This document shows positions 47,420-56,779 of a stretch of 64,000 bases of DNA, piece after piece. The stretch is from assembly GCA_002746535.1 (NCBI GenBank), contig NVWA01000080.1, positions 1 through 64,000 on the forward strand. Reading direction: 5' to 3'. How positions within the stretch are numbered: position 1 is the first letter of the stretch; the number at the start of each line of letters is the position of its first letter. This stretch comes from Planctomycetota bacterium (GTDB taxonomy: Bacteria > Planctomycetota > GCA-2746535). Made by a program: the position numbers and the translations under genes. The notes below the pieces were generated by a model. That model was not told the DNA's origin. It saw only the letters and a program-made list of their open reading frames with translations, and did not search any database.

Positions 47420-47722
47420 ATGGAATTTTTGGGTTTAGGAATATCAGAGTTATTTGTCATCATATTAATTGGCTTAATTTTTGTCAAACCAGAAGAGTTG
47501 CCGGGCTTAATAAAAAAAATAGTTAGAGGAATTCAGCAATTCAGACAAATTTCCATGAATGTTCGCAATGATTTGACCCGTTTTTATGAAGATGAAATTG
47601 GTTCTCATATTGAAGAAGGGCGCCAACAAATAATGGATTCTGTTGAAAAAGCTGAACAAGAAGTGATTGATATAGCAGAAAATACTGAAAAAAGTGAAGA
47701 ATCTGAAGAAAGTGACCGGTAA
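47420..47722 (+). CDS. TatA/TatB-family protein
   Basis: 100 residues. One N-terminal membrane helix (about 1-20, GLGISELFVIILIGLIF), the hinge KPEELPGL that corresponds to FGPxKLP, an amphipathic helix, and an acidic, Glu/Ser-rich tail. Start one base after the tatC stop. The Glu in ISELF and the longer helical part lean towards TatB, but a single TatA/B protein doing both jobs is possible. No second TatA-like gene is present in the window. Confidence 0.85.
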   Translation: MEFLGLGISELFVIILIGLIFVKPEELPGLIKKIVRGIQQFRQISMNVRNDLTRFYEDEIGSHIEEGRQQIMDSVEKAEQEVIDIAENTEKSEESEESDR

Positions 47723-48105
47723 TTTTTTTATTTATTTAACTTAGTTATGTTTATTGCCGATAAAACTAACGCAGATACTTATACCCATAAGTCCTGACGG
47801 TTAGTACGTGGAGTGCTGGCCGTCTCTGCACTTCTTTGAAATTTTTCATTACATCTATTTATTTAATCTAGCCGTTTAAATTGTTAATTTTATTTAATAA
47901 TTTTAGATAAAATCCTTATTCTACTTTTCAAATTAAGTTAATGACTCAGTTTGTTTTATTCGTTTTTTGTGATACCTCGATGAAATTTCTTTGGGTCGTC
48001 GTGAAATTATTACTTATAATCATTTTTCATAGTTTTCCTTCTTTTCGTAAAGTGATTCTTTTGGATAATCCAACCAATTATTAGAGTAAATTAGACTGAA
48101 GAATT
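47723..48105. other. 383-base gap between tat genes and radA
   Basis: Apart from the structured element at 47765-47834 it is AT-rich with no coding frame. A promoter for radA must lie here; none can be named with confidence. No ribosome binding site stands out before radA. Confidence 0.5.
47765..47834 (+). ncRNA. Structured intergenic element, possible RNA
   Basis: Two adjacent folds in otherwise AT-rich DNA. First: ACTAAC (47765-47770) / GTTAGT (47800-47805) encloses ACTTAT (47777-47782) / ATAAGT (47787-47792), with a six-by-seven internal loop. Second: GGAGTGC (47810-47816) / GCACTTC (47828-47834), followed by a T-rich stretch. It matches no riboswitch or RNA family I know. The second hairpin could be the terminator of the tat genes. 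Confidence 0.35.
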
Positions 48106-49461
48106 ATGGCTAAATCAAAATCTATTTATGTTTGCAACCATTGCGGACATCAAGTAAGCGCCTGGATGGGAAAATGCCCGTCATGTAACGAATGGAATTC
48201 CATACAAGAAGAATTAAAAAAATCAGAACGAGCCAAGGATAGATCTCTAAGTTTATCGCCTGGAAAAACATTTTCTATTATTGGCGATGATGCAAATGTT
48301 GAAGATCGTTTTAACACCGGCTCGAATGAACTGGATAAACTTCTAGGTGGTGGAATGATTAAGGGTGCCAGTATGTTATTGGGTGGTGAACCCGGAATAG
48401 GTAAATCCACTCTTTTATTGCAGATAGCTTCGAATATTGGCAATCAGAATAGGAAAGTTTTATATGTTAGTGGCGAAGAGTCTTTGCGTCAACTCAGATT
48501 AAGAGCGAAACGTTTATCTTCATTGTCTGAAAATATTGAAGTGTTATGTGAGACTAGTTTAGAAATAATTAAAAAAGTCATTGCTGAAAAAAAACCAGAT
48601 TTAGTTATTGTAGATTCTATTCAAATGATCTTTAAAGAAGAGTTATCTTCTGCCCCTGGTACGGTAAGTCAGATAAGAGAATGTAGTTCAGAATTAGTTT
48701 TTTTGGGAAAAGCGAATGACGTCGCTATATTTTTTATAGGCCATTTAACTAAATCTGGTGAGATAGCGGGACCTCGCGTACTCGAACATTTGGTCGATAC
48801 TGTTTTATATTTTGAAGGCGAACGACTTAATACATTTAGAATAATTCGAGCTTTTAAAAATAGGTATGGGTCTACCAATGAATTGGCCGTTTTTGAAATG
48901 AAGGAAAATGGATTGATTGATGTTGATAATCCTTCTCAAATATTTTTATCTGAAGATAGAGAGCCAAAGTGTGGGGCAATTGTAGTGCCTTGTGTAGAAG
49001 GATCTCGCCCTATTTTGGTTGAATTGCAAGCCTTGACAATAGAAGCCACTTTTGGGTCACCTTTAAGAAAGGCAAGTGGTTTAGATGCGAATAGATTGGC
49101 AGTAATTCTTGCGATAATCGAAAAACATTTAGACATGCCATTAAGAGGGGAAGATATTTTCATTAATGCTGCAGGCGGTTTGAAAATTAAAGAACCTGCT
49201 CTTGATGTTGGTATGGCAATCGCAATAATTTCTAGTTACCTCAAGAAAGAAATTGCCTCAGATGTTGCAGCATTTGGCGAAATTGGTTTAAATGGTGAGC
49301 TAAGGCCAACCTCGCAATATGAAAAAAGAATTTCAGAATTAGAGAAAATGGGATTTAGAAAAGTAATTGTGCCACCACTAAAAGAAGTTCCTAAAACTAA
49401 AATTATTAAAATTGAGGTCGCCGCTAATATTAGTGATCTTTTAGAAAAAGTATTTGAATGA
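48106..49461 (+). CDS. radA: DNA repair protein RadA
   Basis: 451 residues, full length. Four-cysteine zinc finger at the N-terminus (C10, C13, C24, C27 in CNHCGHQ...GKCPSCNEW), RecA-like ATPase with Walker A GGEPGIGKS (93-101), the family-specific KNRYG motif (251-255), and a C-terminal Lon-protease-like domain (about 280-451, without the protease active site). RadA is a hexameric helicase that helps branch migration during recombination. It is convergent with the CNA-B-repeat gene, with six bases between their stop codons. Confidence 0.97.
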   Translation: MAKSKSIYVCNHCGHQVSAWMGKCPSCNEWNSIQEELKKSERAKDRSLSLSPGKTFSIIGDDANVEDRFNTGSNELDKLLGGGMIKGASMLLGGEPGIGKSTLLLQIASNIGNQNRKVLYVSGEESLRQLRLRAKRLSSLSENIEVLCETSLEIIKKVIAEKKPDLVIVDSIQMIFKEELSSAPGTVSQIRECSSELVFLGKANDVAIFFIGHLTKSGEIAGPRVLEHLVDTVLYFEGERLNTFRIIRAFKNRYGSTNELAVFEMKENGLIDVDNPSQIFLSEDREPKCGAIVVPCVEGSRPILVELQALTIEATFGSPLRKASGLDANRLAVILAIIEKHLDMPLRGEDIFINAAGGLKIKEPALDVGMAIAIISSYLKKEIASDVAAFGEIGLNGELRPTSQYEKRISELEKMGFRKVIVPPLKEVPKTKIIKIEVAANISDLLEKVFE

Positions 49462-49467
49462 AACTAA

Positions 49468-52400
49468 TTATTGATTGATGAGTTCAGATACATTAATATT
49501 GATTATTTGAGACGAGCTTTTGTCAATAATAATTTTATTCGAAGTGCCGAGTAGCTCATTGGTGCCATTTATGTATATACCAATCTTGTAGCTTCCTTTT
49601 GGTAAGTTTAAAAAGGAGTATTGGCCTCTACCCACATTTTCTGTGTAAGTTGTGAATGTATGATTGAGCCTTTTTTCTAGCGGAGTAGGCAATGATAAGA
49701 TTTTATTAGTACCATCTTTGATGATACCTATAGAAAAAGGGTAGTCGGGAGATTCGATGATATTAACAATGATAGAGTTCTCTTTTTCAAGTGAAATAAT
49801 AACCGGTTCAGATGTGTCGATACTTTTTTCTAGTGTAATTGTTTTTGCAGCAAATCCTTTGGCGGAAATTTGTAAATTAAAAGTTTCGATTGGCCATCCC
49901 CGAGGAGACTCATCTGCACCAGATAAACCTCGCGAGGAAAATTTTCCTGCGCTGTTCGTGAATGGAAACATATCGCCTGATTGCCAAAGATCTCTTTGGA
50001 AAACTTCATTGTTTTTAATAATTAAATATGCGGCATCTTTGATTGGCTTGTTATTCGAATCTACAACTTTTATTTCAGTAAAGACGCGACCTTTGGGAAG
50101 TGTATAGGACTTTGATAAATTAGATGAGTCGTTATTGATTATGTTAGAAACCCTTAAGAGATCATAATTGTATCTTAAATCTTCTTGAAGAATAATGGTG
50201 TAATTAACTTTTGGCGTAAGGTAAAAGCCACTGTGTCTGCCATAATTTGTATGGCTTCTAGTTGCTCTATTATAAAAATCGTAGGCGTTTATGTAGCTAT
50301 AGGTATCTTCTTCAAAAATGAAGATCATTATTTTTGGTGATGAACGATCAATACTTTTGTCCCCACCAGTTTCGAATTGTACATCTAAAGATAAGCGATA
50401 GGGCGGATAGGCTATGGACATGGTTTCAGTAGTTTCAGAATGAACCGTTATCCATCGTTCAGAAGTTCTGTTGGTGCCTGCTTGAACTCGAATCAAATAT
50501 TTTCCAGGATTTAATTCGTTAAATTCAAATAATCCATCTGGTTTTGCTGTATAGGTATTGACGGGTTTAGCTGATGCACCTCCTATACTTTTTAGCCAAC
50601 TCGTTCGGTCAAATAGTTGAACCGTAAAGTTTAAACTTCCCATGTCTTTTAGGATATCAATTTTTCCAGTAATATTTCCTAGACGAAGAGAAGACTCATC
50701 AATATCAATCTCCACCACTTGTTCGTCAATTAAGTTAATGGGGTTAGGTAGTTTGATTTTGTCCAAATTGTTTTGTCTGTCGCCAATGTACACGCTTAAT
50801 TCATATTGTCCGATGGGAAGTTTTGCAAATTCGAAATAATCCTCTTTACCAATTTGAATCTCTCTTTGGACCGGACCCGTTAGTTTAACTATCGCGATGA
50901 CATTTGCTTGATTAGCATTCCTAATATACTTACCCTTAATGATGCCGCCCTTAATCATTTCTATCTTCAATTCTTGATATTCGGTAAAATTTTGGAACTC
51001 TATTGTGTGCTCAGTGAAATCGCTATGCGTGATGGTTACATTAAAATTCGCTTCAAGACCTTCTGCAATGATAACACCTGTTTCGTCGGAAGGTAAGCTG
51101 AAAAGATAGGTGTTGTTATAGGAGAATGAGGCTGATGCTCCAGTTAATTTATTGGCTGTTTTCTTTTCTATTATATTTAATTTTAAAGTAGCCCCTTTTC
51201 TTAAATCAAATGTAATTTCATCTGCTAGTGCGCTCCCTGATCGAGTAAAGCCAAAATTCCCTAGAGAATAGCCTACTGTTTGCACCATGGGGTAGAAGCT
51301 CCATGCTCGATTGAATGCCTTTCTATTGATGTAGTATTTATTATTTTCAACTTTATCAACTTTTATGGGTACGATTTTAGTTCCATGACGATAAAAAAAG
51401 GTAGCTACATCATTGTAAATATTACCTTCGGGTGTTTTTAAAGTGATAGCTATGAAGTTTTTAAGTTTTGCATTTATCTTTAATACAGATGCATGGGGGA
51501 CCTTGATTATTCTCCAGTTACTTTCATATAGGTCATCAAATATTCTGATGCGGTAGTGATCAGGAATCATATTTAATATTTTAATTTTGCCTTCTTTATC
51601 AGTTGTCATGGTGTATTCTAATTGAGTATTGAAAGCATCGTTTTTATATTTAAAGGCTCCCTTGATTTCAATTATTCTGTTTTCAAGTGGAGATCCCTTA
51701 GAATCTGATACTAAAATCTCAAGACTCTTTTGTGGTTTTAATTTAAAAACTAATGCGCCTTCTGCTAGGTCAGTATCTGTGATAACAATTGGTTTTTGAG
51801 CGGCACCATAACTAATATGATGACATACTATTAAGTAAGTTCCGTTTTTTAAATCAGATAAAATAACTGAGCCAAGTTCATCTGATTTGTAAAAGGTATG
51901 TTTTCGCCCTTTACTTTCAAATATGTGAACAGTGGCTTTACTTACTGGTTCATCGTTCTCATCAACAACAGTTAAAGCTTCAGTGTCAGAAGTTTTTAGT
52001 GTATGCGACTGTTTTGTAATCTTTTCATTGGAAATTAGCATGGAGGTATTGCTTTTAAAACCTTCAGCTCCAATAATGTATTTTAATTTTAATCCTTGTT
52101 CAATGTCTGGGATATGAATAATACCTTTTTTATCAGCTGGGATAGTTATCCCGTAATCAGGAAAAAATGCATATGCCGTAACTAATGGTTTGTTGTTGAA
52201 GAAAACACTTATTTCACCTTTGTTTGATTGGTTGAATGTTTTTGTGTACTCTTCTCTGTCGCTCGCATATATTGGAAAAGGTGTGTGAAATGGAACTTGA
52301 ATCAAGATGTCATTTGAGAGATCAACATACTCAACATCAAAATTCCCTTTTAGATCAGGAAAAGATTTGGTTGATAAACGCCAGTTTTTTGCTGAGCTAG

Positions 52401-53379
52401 TCAAAATTCTTATGTTGTTTGGTAAACTATTTAAACCTTTGAATTTTAATTTAATTGTATTGGTGGGGGTTAGCTGAATAAATATTTCTGAAGTTTTATT
52501 GGTACCTATTGCGACGGTATATTTTTGTGTTTTTTGAAACCCATCCGATTCAAAGGAAATGTTATTGGTTCCGGTTGGGATTTCATGTCTGAAGACATTT
52601 TCTTTTTCTTTGATTAAAGAAAATAATTTCCCATTCAATTTCATATTTAAGTCTTCAATAGATGCGCCAGTTAAACTGGTTGCCTTTACTTTAATGGTAC
52701 CAGTATTTTTTAAATAAATTATTAGTCTTCCGTTTCCTTTTCTGATTTTTACTTGTCCAAAGGAGACATTAAAATCAGTTGCGGAAATTTTATAGGGCCA
52801 ATTTCCTACGGGAAGATTCTTAATTTGTGCAATTCCATTTTCGTCTGTTTGAATTGATTCATCTTTTAAGCCTATTTTTATCTGCACGGCTTTATTTTTT
52901 AGTCGTTTTTTAGAGGACATCTCTATAAAAGTAATTTCAAGGCTTCCTTCAGTTATAAGCTGGAATCCTGCTTTTTGATACTTTTTCATCTCAGGACTAG
53001 TGAAGCGATCATTTGGGTTTAGGCGAATAGGGCTACCTCTTTGCCCTGGGCGATCGAGAGGTTTATTTACAGGCTTATTATTATTGGCATTTTTTTTATT
53101 TTTTGAGGGAATTTTATTATTATTTATTGGCTCTTTTGTCTGTGTGGGTTCTTTTTTATTTATTGGTCCTTCTTCGTATGTATTGGTGTTTTTATTTGTT
53201 GTTGTCGGTTTTTGATTCTTTTTAATTATTTTTTCTGAAATTGAATTTAGAGAGTTTTTATCGGAATCGACTTCTGCATGTTTTTCTGATTTCATCAATA
53301 GATATGAAGTGAATCCAATACCACCGAAGATTAATGCAAATGCTAAAAATCCTAAAATAATATAAATTGACTTACCCAT
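49468..53379 (-). CDS. Anchored extracytoplasmic protein of CNA-B-like repeats, 1303 residues
   Basis: One N-terminal membrane helix (about 6-29, IILGFLAFALIFGGIGFTSY), then a low-complexity Asn/Lys/Pro/Thr linker (about 50-110). After that comes a long chain of carboxypeptidase-regulatory-like or CNA-B type beta-sandwich modules, recognisable by repeats of the form TDENGIAQIKNLPVGNW, SDELGSVILSDLKNG, TDKEGKIKILNMIPD and PDGLFEFNELNPGKY. About ten or more such modules can be traced to the C-terminus. AGG lies before the ATG. The layout suggests a stalk reaching from the inner membrane into the periplasm. No enzymatic domain is seen. Function unknown; it resembles the N-terminal modules of the giant lipoprotein in type, not in detail. 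Confidence 0.8.
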   Translation of the reverse strand: MGKSIYIILGFLAFALIFGGIGFTSYLLMKSEKHAEVDSDKNSLNSISEKIIKKNQKPTTTNKNTNTYEEGPINKKEPTQTKEPINNNKIPSKNKKNANNNKPVNKPLDRPGQRGSPIRLNPNDRFTSPEMKKYQKAGFQLITEGSLEITFIEMSSKKRLKNKAVQIKIGLKDESIQTDENGIAQIKNLPVGNWPYKISATDFNVSFGQVKIRKGNGRLIIYLKNTGTIKVKATSLTGASIEDLNMKLNGKLFSLIKEKENVFRHEIPTGTNNISFESDGFQKTQKYTVAIGTNKTSEIFIQLTPTNTIKLKFKGLNSLPNNIRILTSSAKNWRLSTKSFPDLKGNFDVEYVDLSNDILIQVPFHTPFPIYASDREEYTKTFNQSNKGEISVFFNNKPLVTAYAFFPDYGITIPADKKGIIHIPDIEQGLKLKYIIGAEGFKSNTSMLISNEKITKQSHTLKTSDTEALTVVDENDEPVSKATVHIFESKGRKHTFYKSDELGSVILSDLKNGTYLIVCHHISYGAAQKPIVITDTDLAEGALVFKLKPQKSLEILVSDSKGSPLENRIIEIKGAFKYKNDAFNTQLEYTMTTDKEGKIKILNMIPDHYRIRIFDDLYESNWRIIKVPHASVLKINAKLKNFIAITLKTPEGNIYNDVATFFYRHGTKIVPIKVDKVENNKYYINRKAFNRAWSFYPMVQTVGYSLGNFGFTRSGSALADEITFDLRKGATLKLNIIEKKTANKLTGASASFSYNNTYLFSLPSDETGVIIAEGLEANFNVTITHSDFTEHTIEFQNFTEYQELKIEMIKGGIIKGKYIRNANQANVIAIVKLTGPVQREIQIGKEDYFEFAKLPIGQYELSVYIGDRQNNLDKIKLPNPINLIDEQVVEIDIDESSLRLGNITGKIDILKDMGSLNFTVQLFDRTSWLKSIGGASAKPVNTYTAKPDGLFEFNELNPGKYLIRVQAGTNRTSERWITVHSETTETMSIAYPPYRLSLDVQFETGGDKSIDRSSPKIMIFIFEEDTYSYINAYDFYNRATRSHTNYGRHSGFYLTPKVNYTIILQEDLRYNYDLLRVSNIINNDSSNLSKSYTLPKGRVFTEIKVVDSNNKPIKDAAYLIIKNNEVFQRDLWQSGDMFPFTNSAGKFSSRGLSGADESPRGWPIETFNLQISAKGFAAKTITLEKSIDTSEPVIISLEKENSIIVNIIESPDYPFSIGIIKDGTNKILSLPTPLEKRLNHTFTTYTENVGRGQYSFLNLPKGSYKIGIYINGTNELLGTSNKIIIDKSSSQIININVSELINQ

Positions 53380-53590
53380 AAAGAACCTGTTTGACAGTTG
53401 TTGAAATTAAAATTAGAGCAATTGAAAAAAGCTAAGAAGGGGTTCAGGTCACTATTATAGTCGATTCTTAATTAAAACAAGCTATGGATAGAGTTGTAAA
53501 CAGTAATAATTTCGAAGAGAAAATTTTATAGTAATTTAAACTTTAATAAAAAAAGGGCCTAATATATTTATTTTGAATTTCCTTACTTTA

Positions 53591-54166
53591 TTACTTAACT
53601 CGGTAATGCCCAATGATTTTAAAAGAAAACAATTGGTTTTCTAACTTAACTCCATTGCCAATATTATGAATTACATAGGGATAAGGGTTCTGACCTTTTT
53701 GCTTATGAGCAATTATACCAATATGCAGTCTTCCATTTGATAATCGCCAGGCAATAATATCTCCTGACTTAAAACTTGAAATGTTCTTCTTGACTTTTTT
53801 TGACCAACCTTTTCTTTTAAAATAAGTCATTAGGTTTGGTACTCTGCGATGGTCAATGTTTTTATCCGTTTTTTTTAATCCCCAATTGTTTGGGTACTTT
53901 TTGAAGTTTACGCGCATGTCTTCATGAACAAGTTTTTGTAAATCAATAGAGGCATTTCTCAAGGCTCGAATTACGACATCGGTACATACGCCTCTATCTA
54001 TTGGAAGATCTCCATTGGGGTATTTGATTTTTACGTAAGAAGGATCGTAATATAATGTCTTGCCAATTTGATTCTTGGCGCCAAATGTTATTTTTTCTGC
54101 GATATTTTCATTTGCAGAAATAGTAAATAAATGGAAATAAATTAAAAAGCATATCAAAGTTTTCAT
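53591..54166 (-). CDS. Exported DUF1287-like protein
   Basis: 191 residues with a signal peptide (MKTLICFLIYFHLFTISA, cut near 18). The mature part follows the DUF1287 (YijF-like) pattern: GARNQIG-like start, DRGVCTDVVIRALR with C61, SGDIIAWRL, HIGII with H148, and VIHNIG with H167. A Cys followed by two His in this order recalls the NlpC/P60-type cysteine hydrolases of the cell wall, so a peptidoglycan-related enzyme is plausible. It stands alone between the CNA-B-repeat gene and tRNA-Cys. Confidence 0.8.
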   Translation of the reverse strand: MKTLICFLIYFHLFTISANENIAEKITFGAKNQIGKTLYYDPSYVKIKYPNGDLPIDRGVCTDVVIRALRNASIDLQKLVHEDMRVNFKKYPNNWGLKKTDKNIDHRRVPNLMTYFKRKGWSKKVKKNISSFKSGDIIAWRLSNGRLHIGIIAHKQKGQNPYPYVIHNIGNGVKLENQLFSFKIIGHYRVK

Positions 54167-54229
54167 GCTTTAAGTTTAGCTAATAGTCGGTGTTTAAATA
54201 GTGAATTAATGGAAGGAAACTTGAGGAAG

Positions 54230-54300
54230 AGTCGCTGACCGGAATCGAACCGGTGTTGACGGTTTTGCAAACCGTTGCCTAACCACTTGGCGACAGCGAC
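54230..54300 (-). tRNA. tRNA-Cys (anticodon GCA)
   Basis: Read on the minus strand: acceptor stem GTCGCTG/CAGCGAC, D arm with AGTGGTTAGG, anticodon loop TTTGCAAA flanked by ACGGT/ACCGT, and TTCGATT in the T loop. The discriminator base is U, which is a cysteine identity element. CCA is not encoded. Confidence 0.95.
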
Positions 54301-54681
54301 ATGAAGGACGGCAGATTATACATGATATTATTAAATGTCATTCTTTATGAAGTTGAAAGCATTAATTTGGTATATAGAAGAATAAAGTTACCTTTTCAGG
54401 CACTGAGTTTGATGAATTTAGCCCCTCTAATCTGCGGATATTGCCGTTAGCATTTTGAATTGCAGGTACATGCTTAATCTTGTCTTTGCTTTGAATTGAA
54501 ATTCGTCTGAATTTAATGTTTTCAAGTTCTTGTTTTACAGCTGATTACAGAAAAAACTGAATGTTCAGAATGGTTTAATCATTTAGAACTATATAAGTCC
54601 TTGAAAAATAAGGACTTGGTATACGCCTTGCTCAATTGCAAGTGTTCATATAAACCGATTATTAATTCTAAAGGAGAGCAC
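54301..54681. other. 381-base gap before flgE
   Basis: No gene is called. On the minus strand the stretch 54362-54544 is open for 60 codons but has no ATG, GTG or TTG near its beginning; it may be a gene remnant or chance. The flgE frame is also open for about 55 codons upstream of its true ATG, without a ribosome site. The strong AAAGGAG of flgE is at 54670-54676. Confidence 0.5.
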
Positions 54682-56526
54682 ATGGCTTTAATACAATCAT
54701 TATTTACAGGAATCACGGGTTTAAAAGCACACCAGGAAAGATTAGATGTTATAGGTAATAATATTGCAAATGTTAATACTATTGGCTTTAAACAATCTAG
54801 GCATACTTTTTCATCTGTATTAAGTGATACAAAATTTTTAGGTACTGGTCAAACGTCTTTATTGGCGGGTCGATCAGCGCAACAAATTGGTCATGGTACT
54901 CAAACATCTCAAATTTTAACCGACTTTTCAGATGGTGGTAATGAGTTTACTGGCAGGGAAGAAGATGTTGCTATCCAAGGCAGTGGTTTTTTCATAGCTA
55001 AAGGTAATGGAAAAGAAGTATATACAAGAGACGGTAATTTTTCATTGTCAACATCGCAAACATTAGTACTTGGAGCATCTGGATATGGAATCCAAGGTTG
55101 GAATGCTCAAATTACTCAAACAGGGGAGCCTAATATTAATACTGGTAGAGTGCCTGAAGATATTGTTATTCCTGTCGGTACAGCTCGTAGAGCAAAACCT
55201 ACCACAGCAGTTGAACTTTCAGGAAACTTAAGTAATACAGGTGATTTAGCTCTAAATGGTACCATTCTACAATCGCCTGTTTTGGGTTCTGATGCCAGTG
55301 GTACTCCTATAACTAGTGCTACTCTTTTATCTGATGTGAAGACTGATATAGAAGTGCCTGGTACATTCGTTACCTTATTTCCTAATTTAGTAGCAGCTTC
55401 TGCAGATGCTCCAGCTAGTGGAATAATTGAAGTCTCATTTACAAAAGGTGGTTTCCCAGTTAAAGGTACATTTTTAGTTGGTGAGCAAGATATTTCAAAT
55501 CCTGATAAGGCAAAATTTGACGGAATAACTGTAGGTGATTTTTTAACTTTTACTGAAAGGTTAATGGGCCTTGAAACTCATATTGAGTTAGATGGTACTA
55601 CTGATGCGAACTTTGCAAGAAATTCCGATGGAGTTGCAGATAATGCTAGAGATGCTGCCGAAGTTACTGTTACTGCTGAAGGCAAGATTGAAATCCTAGG
55701 AAATGTTGGTGTTGTTAATGAAATTGGTTTCTTAAAATTTGTTGATGTCACTAAAAGTATTTTAGCACCAAATAATTTAGAATTTTCTAAATTGCAAGAT
55801 GCCACGGGGGATTCTAGTCAAAGAAATTTTACTATTTTCGATTCACTTGGTGAGCCTCACCAAATTCGTGCTTCATTGGCCTTAGAATCTCAAGATTCAA
55901 ATGGTTCGACATGGCGATATTACATTGAAGGTGAAGATGCTACAGAACAATTTAGTGCTAACCAAGGACGAAGAGCATTAGAAACCGGAACAATTTCTTT
56001 TGACGTTAATGGTCAGACAACATTAACTGAACCGGTTGAAGTTGTTCAAAACTTACAATCTCAAGGTCGTTTTTCAAATTTGACTTTTAACATTGATTTT
56101 TCTAGAATGACTCAGTTTACTTCTGCGGATGGTTCAGAAATAGTTGTTTCTCAAGATGGTTTAGCTGAAGGTGTTCTTGAAAGATTTTCAATTGGTGCAA
56201 ACGGAGTTATCACAGGTGTATTTTCTAATGGTTTGACAGAGAGTTTGGCTCAAATAGCTCTGGCATCATTTGGTAATACAAATGGTTTGATAAGTGAAGG
56301 TGGAAATTTATTTGCGCGTGGGCCAAGTTCTGGAGCTCCTGAAATTGGAGCCGCATTAACAGGTAAAAGAGGTTCGTTGTTGTCTAAACACTTGGAGTCA
56401 TCCAATGTAGAATTAACAACTGAGTTCACTAATTTGATTGCAACTCAAAGATCTTACCAGGCTAATGCCAGAACTATTACAACTTCTGATTCTATTCTTC
56501 AAGAGCTAGTCTCTCTAATCAGATAA
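54682..56526 (+). CDS. flgE: Flagellar hook protein FlgE
   Basis: 614 residues. The ATG at 54682 is fixed by AAAGGAG just upstream and by the product starting MALIQSLFTGITGLKAHQER, the usual rod/hook N-terminus. It has LDVIGNNIANVNTIGFK, DVAIQGSGFF, YTRDGNFSLS and GYGIQGW in the first part. The middle domain (about 200-480) is variable. The C-terminus SNVELTTEFTNLIATQRSYQANARTITTSD is the conserved coiled-coil end. Both ends needed for assembly into the hook are intact. No other flagellar gene is within the window, and a terminator follows directly, so it is a stand-alone unit. A hook-like fibre with another role cannot be excluded. Confidence 0.92.
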   Translation: MALIQSLFTGITGLKAHQERLDVIGNNIANVNTIGFKQSRHTFSSVLSDTKFLGTGQTSLLAGRSAQQIGHGTQTSQILTDFSDGGNEFTGREEDVAIQGSGFFIAKGNGKEVYTRDGNFSLSTSQTLVLGASGYGIQGWNAQITQTGEPNINTGRVPEDIVIPVGTARRAKPTTAVELSGNLSNTGDLALNGTILQSPVLGSDASGTPITSATLLSDVKTDIEVPGTFVTLFPNLVAASADAPASGIIEVSFTKGGFPVKGTFLVGEQDISNPDKAKFDGITVGDFLTFTERLMGLETHIELDGTTDANFARNSDGVADNARDAAEVTVTAEGKIEILGNVGVVNEIGFLKFVDVTKSILAPNNLEFSKLQDATGDSSQRNFTIFDSLGEPHQIRASLALESQDSNGSTWRYYIEGEDATEQFSANQGRRALETGTISFDVNGQTTLTEPVEVVQNLQSQGRFSNLTFNIDFSRMTQFTSADGSEIVVSQDGLAEGVLERFSIGANGVITGVFSNGLTESLAQIALASFGNTNGLISEGGNLFARGPSSGAPEIGAALTGKRGSLLSKHLESSNVELTTEFTNLIATQRSYQANARTITTSDSILQELVSLIR

Positions 56527-56538
56527 TTTTCTTTTCCC

Positions 56539-56566
56539 AAGGGGCGAACTATAGCGTTCGCTCCTT
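56539..56566 (+). terminator. Intrinsic terminator after flgE
   Basis: Eleven-base stem AAGGGGCGAAC (56539-56549) / GTTCGCTCCTT (56556-56566), one G-U pair, loop of six, then atttatt. Confidence 0.85.
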
Positions 56567-56652
56567 ATTTATTAAAATCCCCATTTTTTTATTTCTACAA
56601 ATTAATTTCTTTTTTAATCAACTTCATTATTCTGCGAAAATGAAAATATAAA

Positions 56653-56669
56653 TGGCCGTATTGTTGCCA
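56653..56669. promoter_or_regulatory. TGGC-N9-GCCA inverted repeat, sigma-54-like spacing
   Basis: The bases TGGCCGTATTGTTGCCA are symmetrical at both ends. On the plus strand they also read as TGGC-N7-TTGC, which is the -24/-12 spacing of sigma-54. Downstream on that strand there is no gene for 900 bases, only a foldable stretch at 56723-56762. Promoter, operator or chance are all possible. Confidence 0.3.
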
Positions 56670-56779
56670 ACGTTAGGTTTGAAATAAATCTACATAATTA
56701 ATGGGTTTTACGATGAAGATGAAGCACACATGAACTCTTCATAAGAAAAATCTTAATGTGCTAGATATATGCAGTTGGA

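Noticed and set aside
54362-54544. 60-codon open frame on the minus strand before tRNA-Cys
   Set aside because: No ATG, GTG or TTG near its start and a stop just upstream; composition looks protein-like but a chance frame or old remnant cannot be told apart without a homology search.
54517-54681. In-frame extension of flgE upstream of its ATG
   Set aside because: The canonical MALIQSLFTGITGLK start has a strong AAAGGAG; the extension has no ribosome site and FlgE proteins do not carry such a leader.
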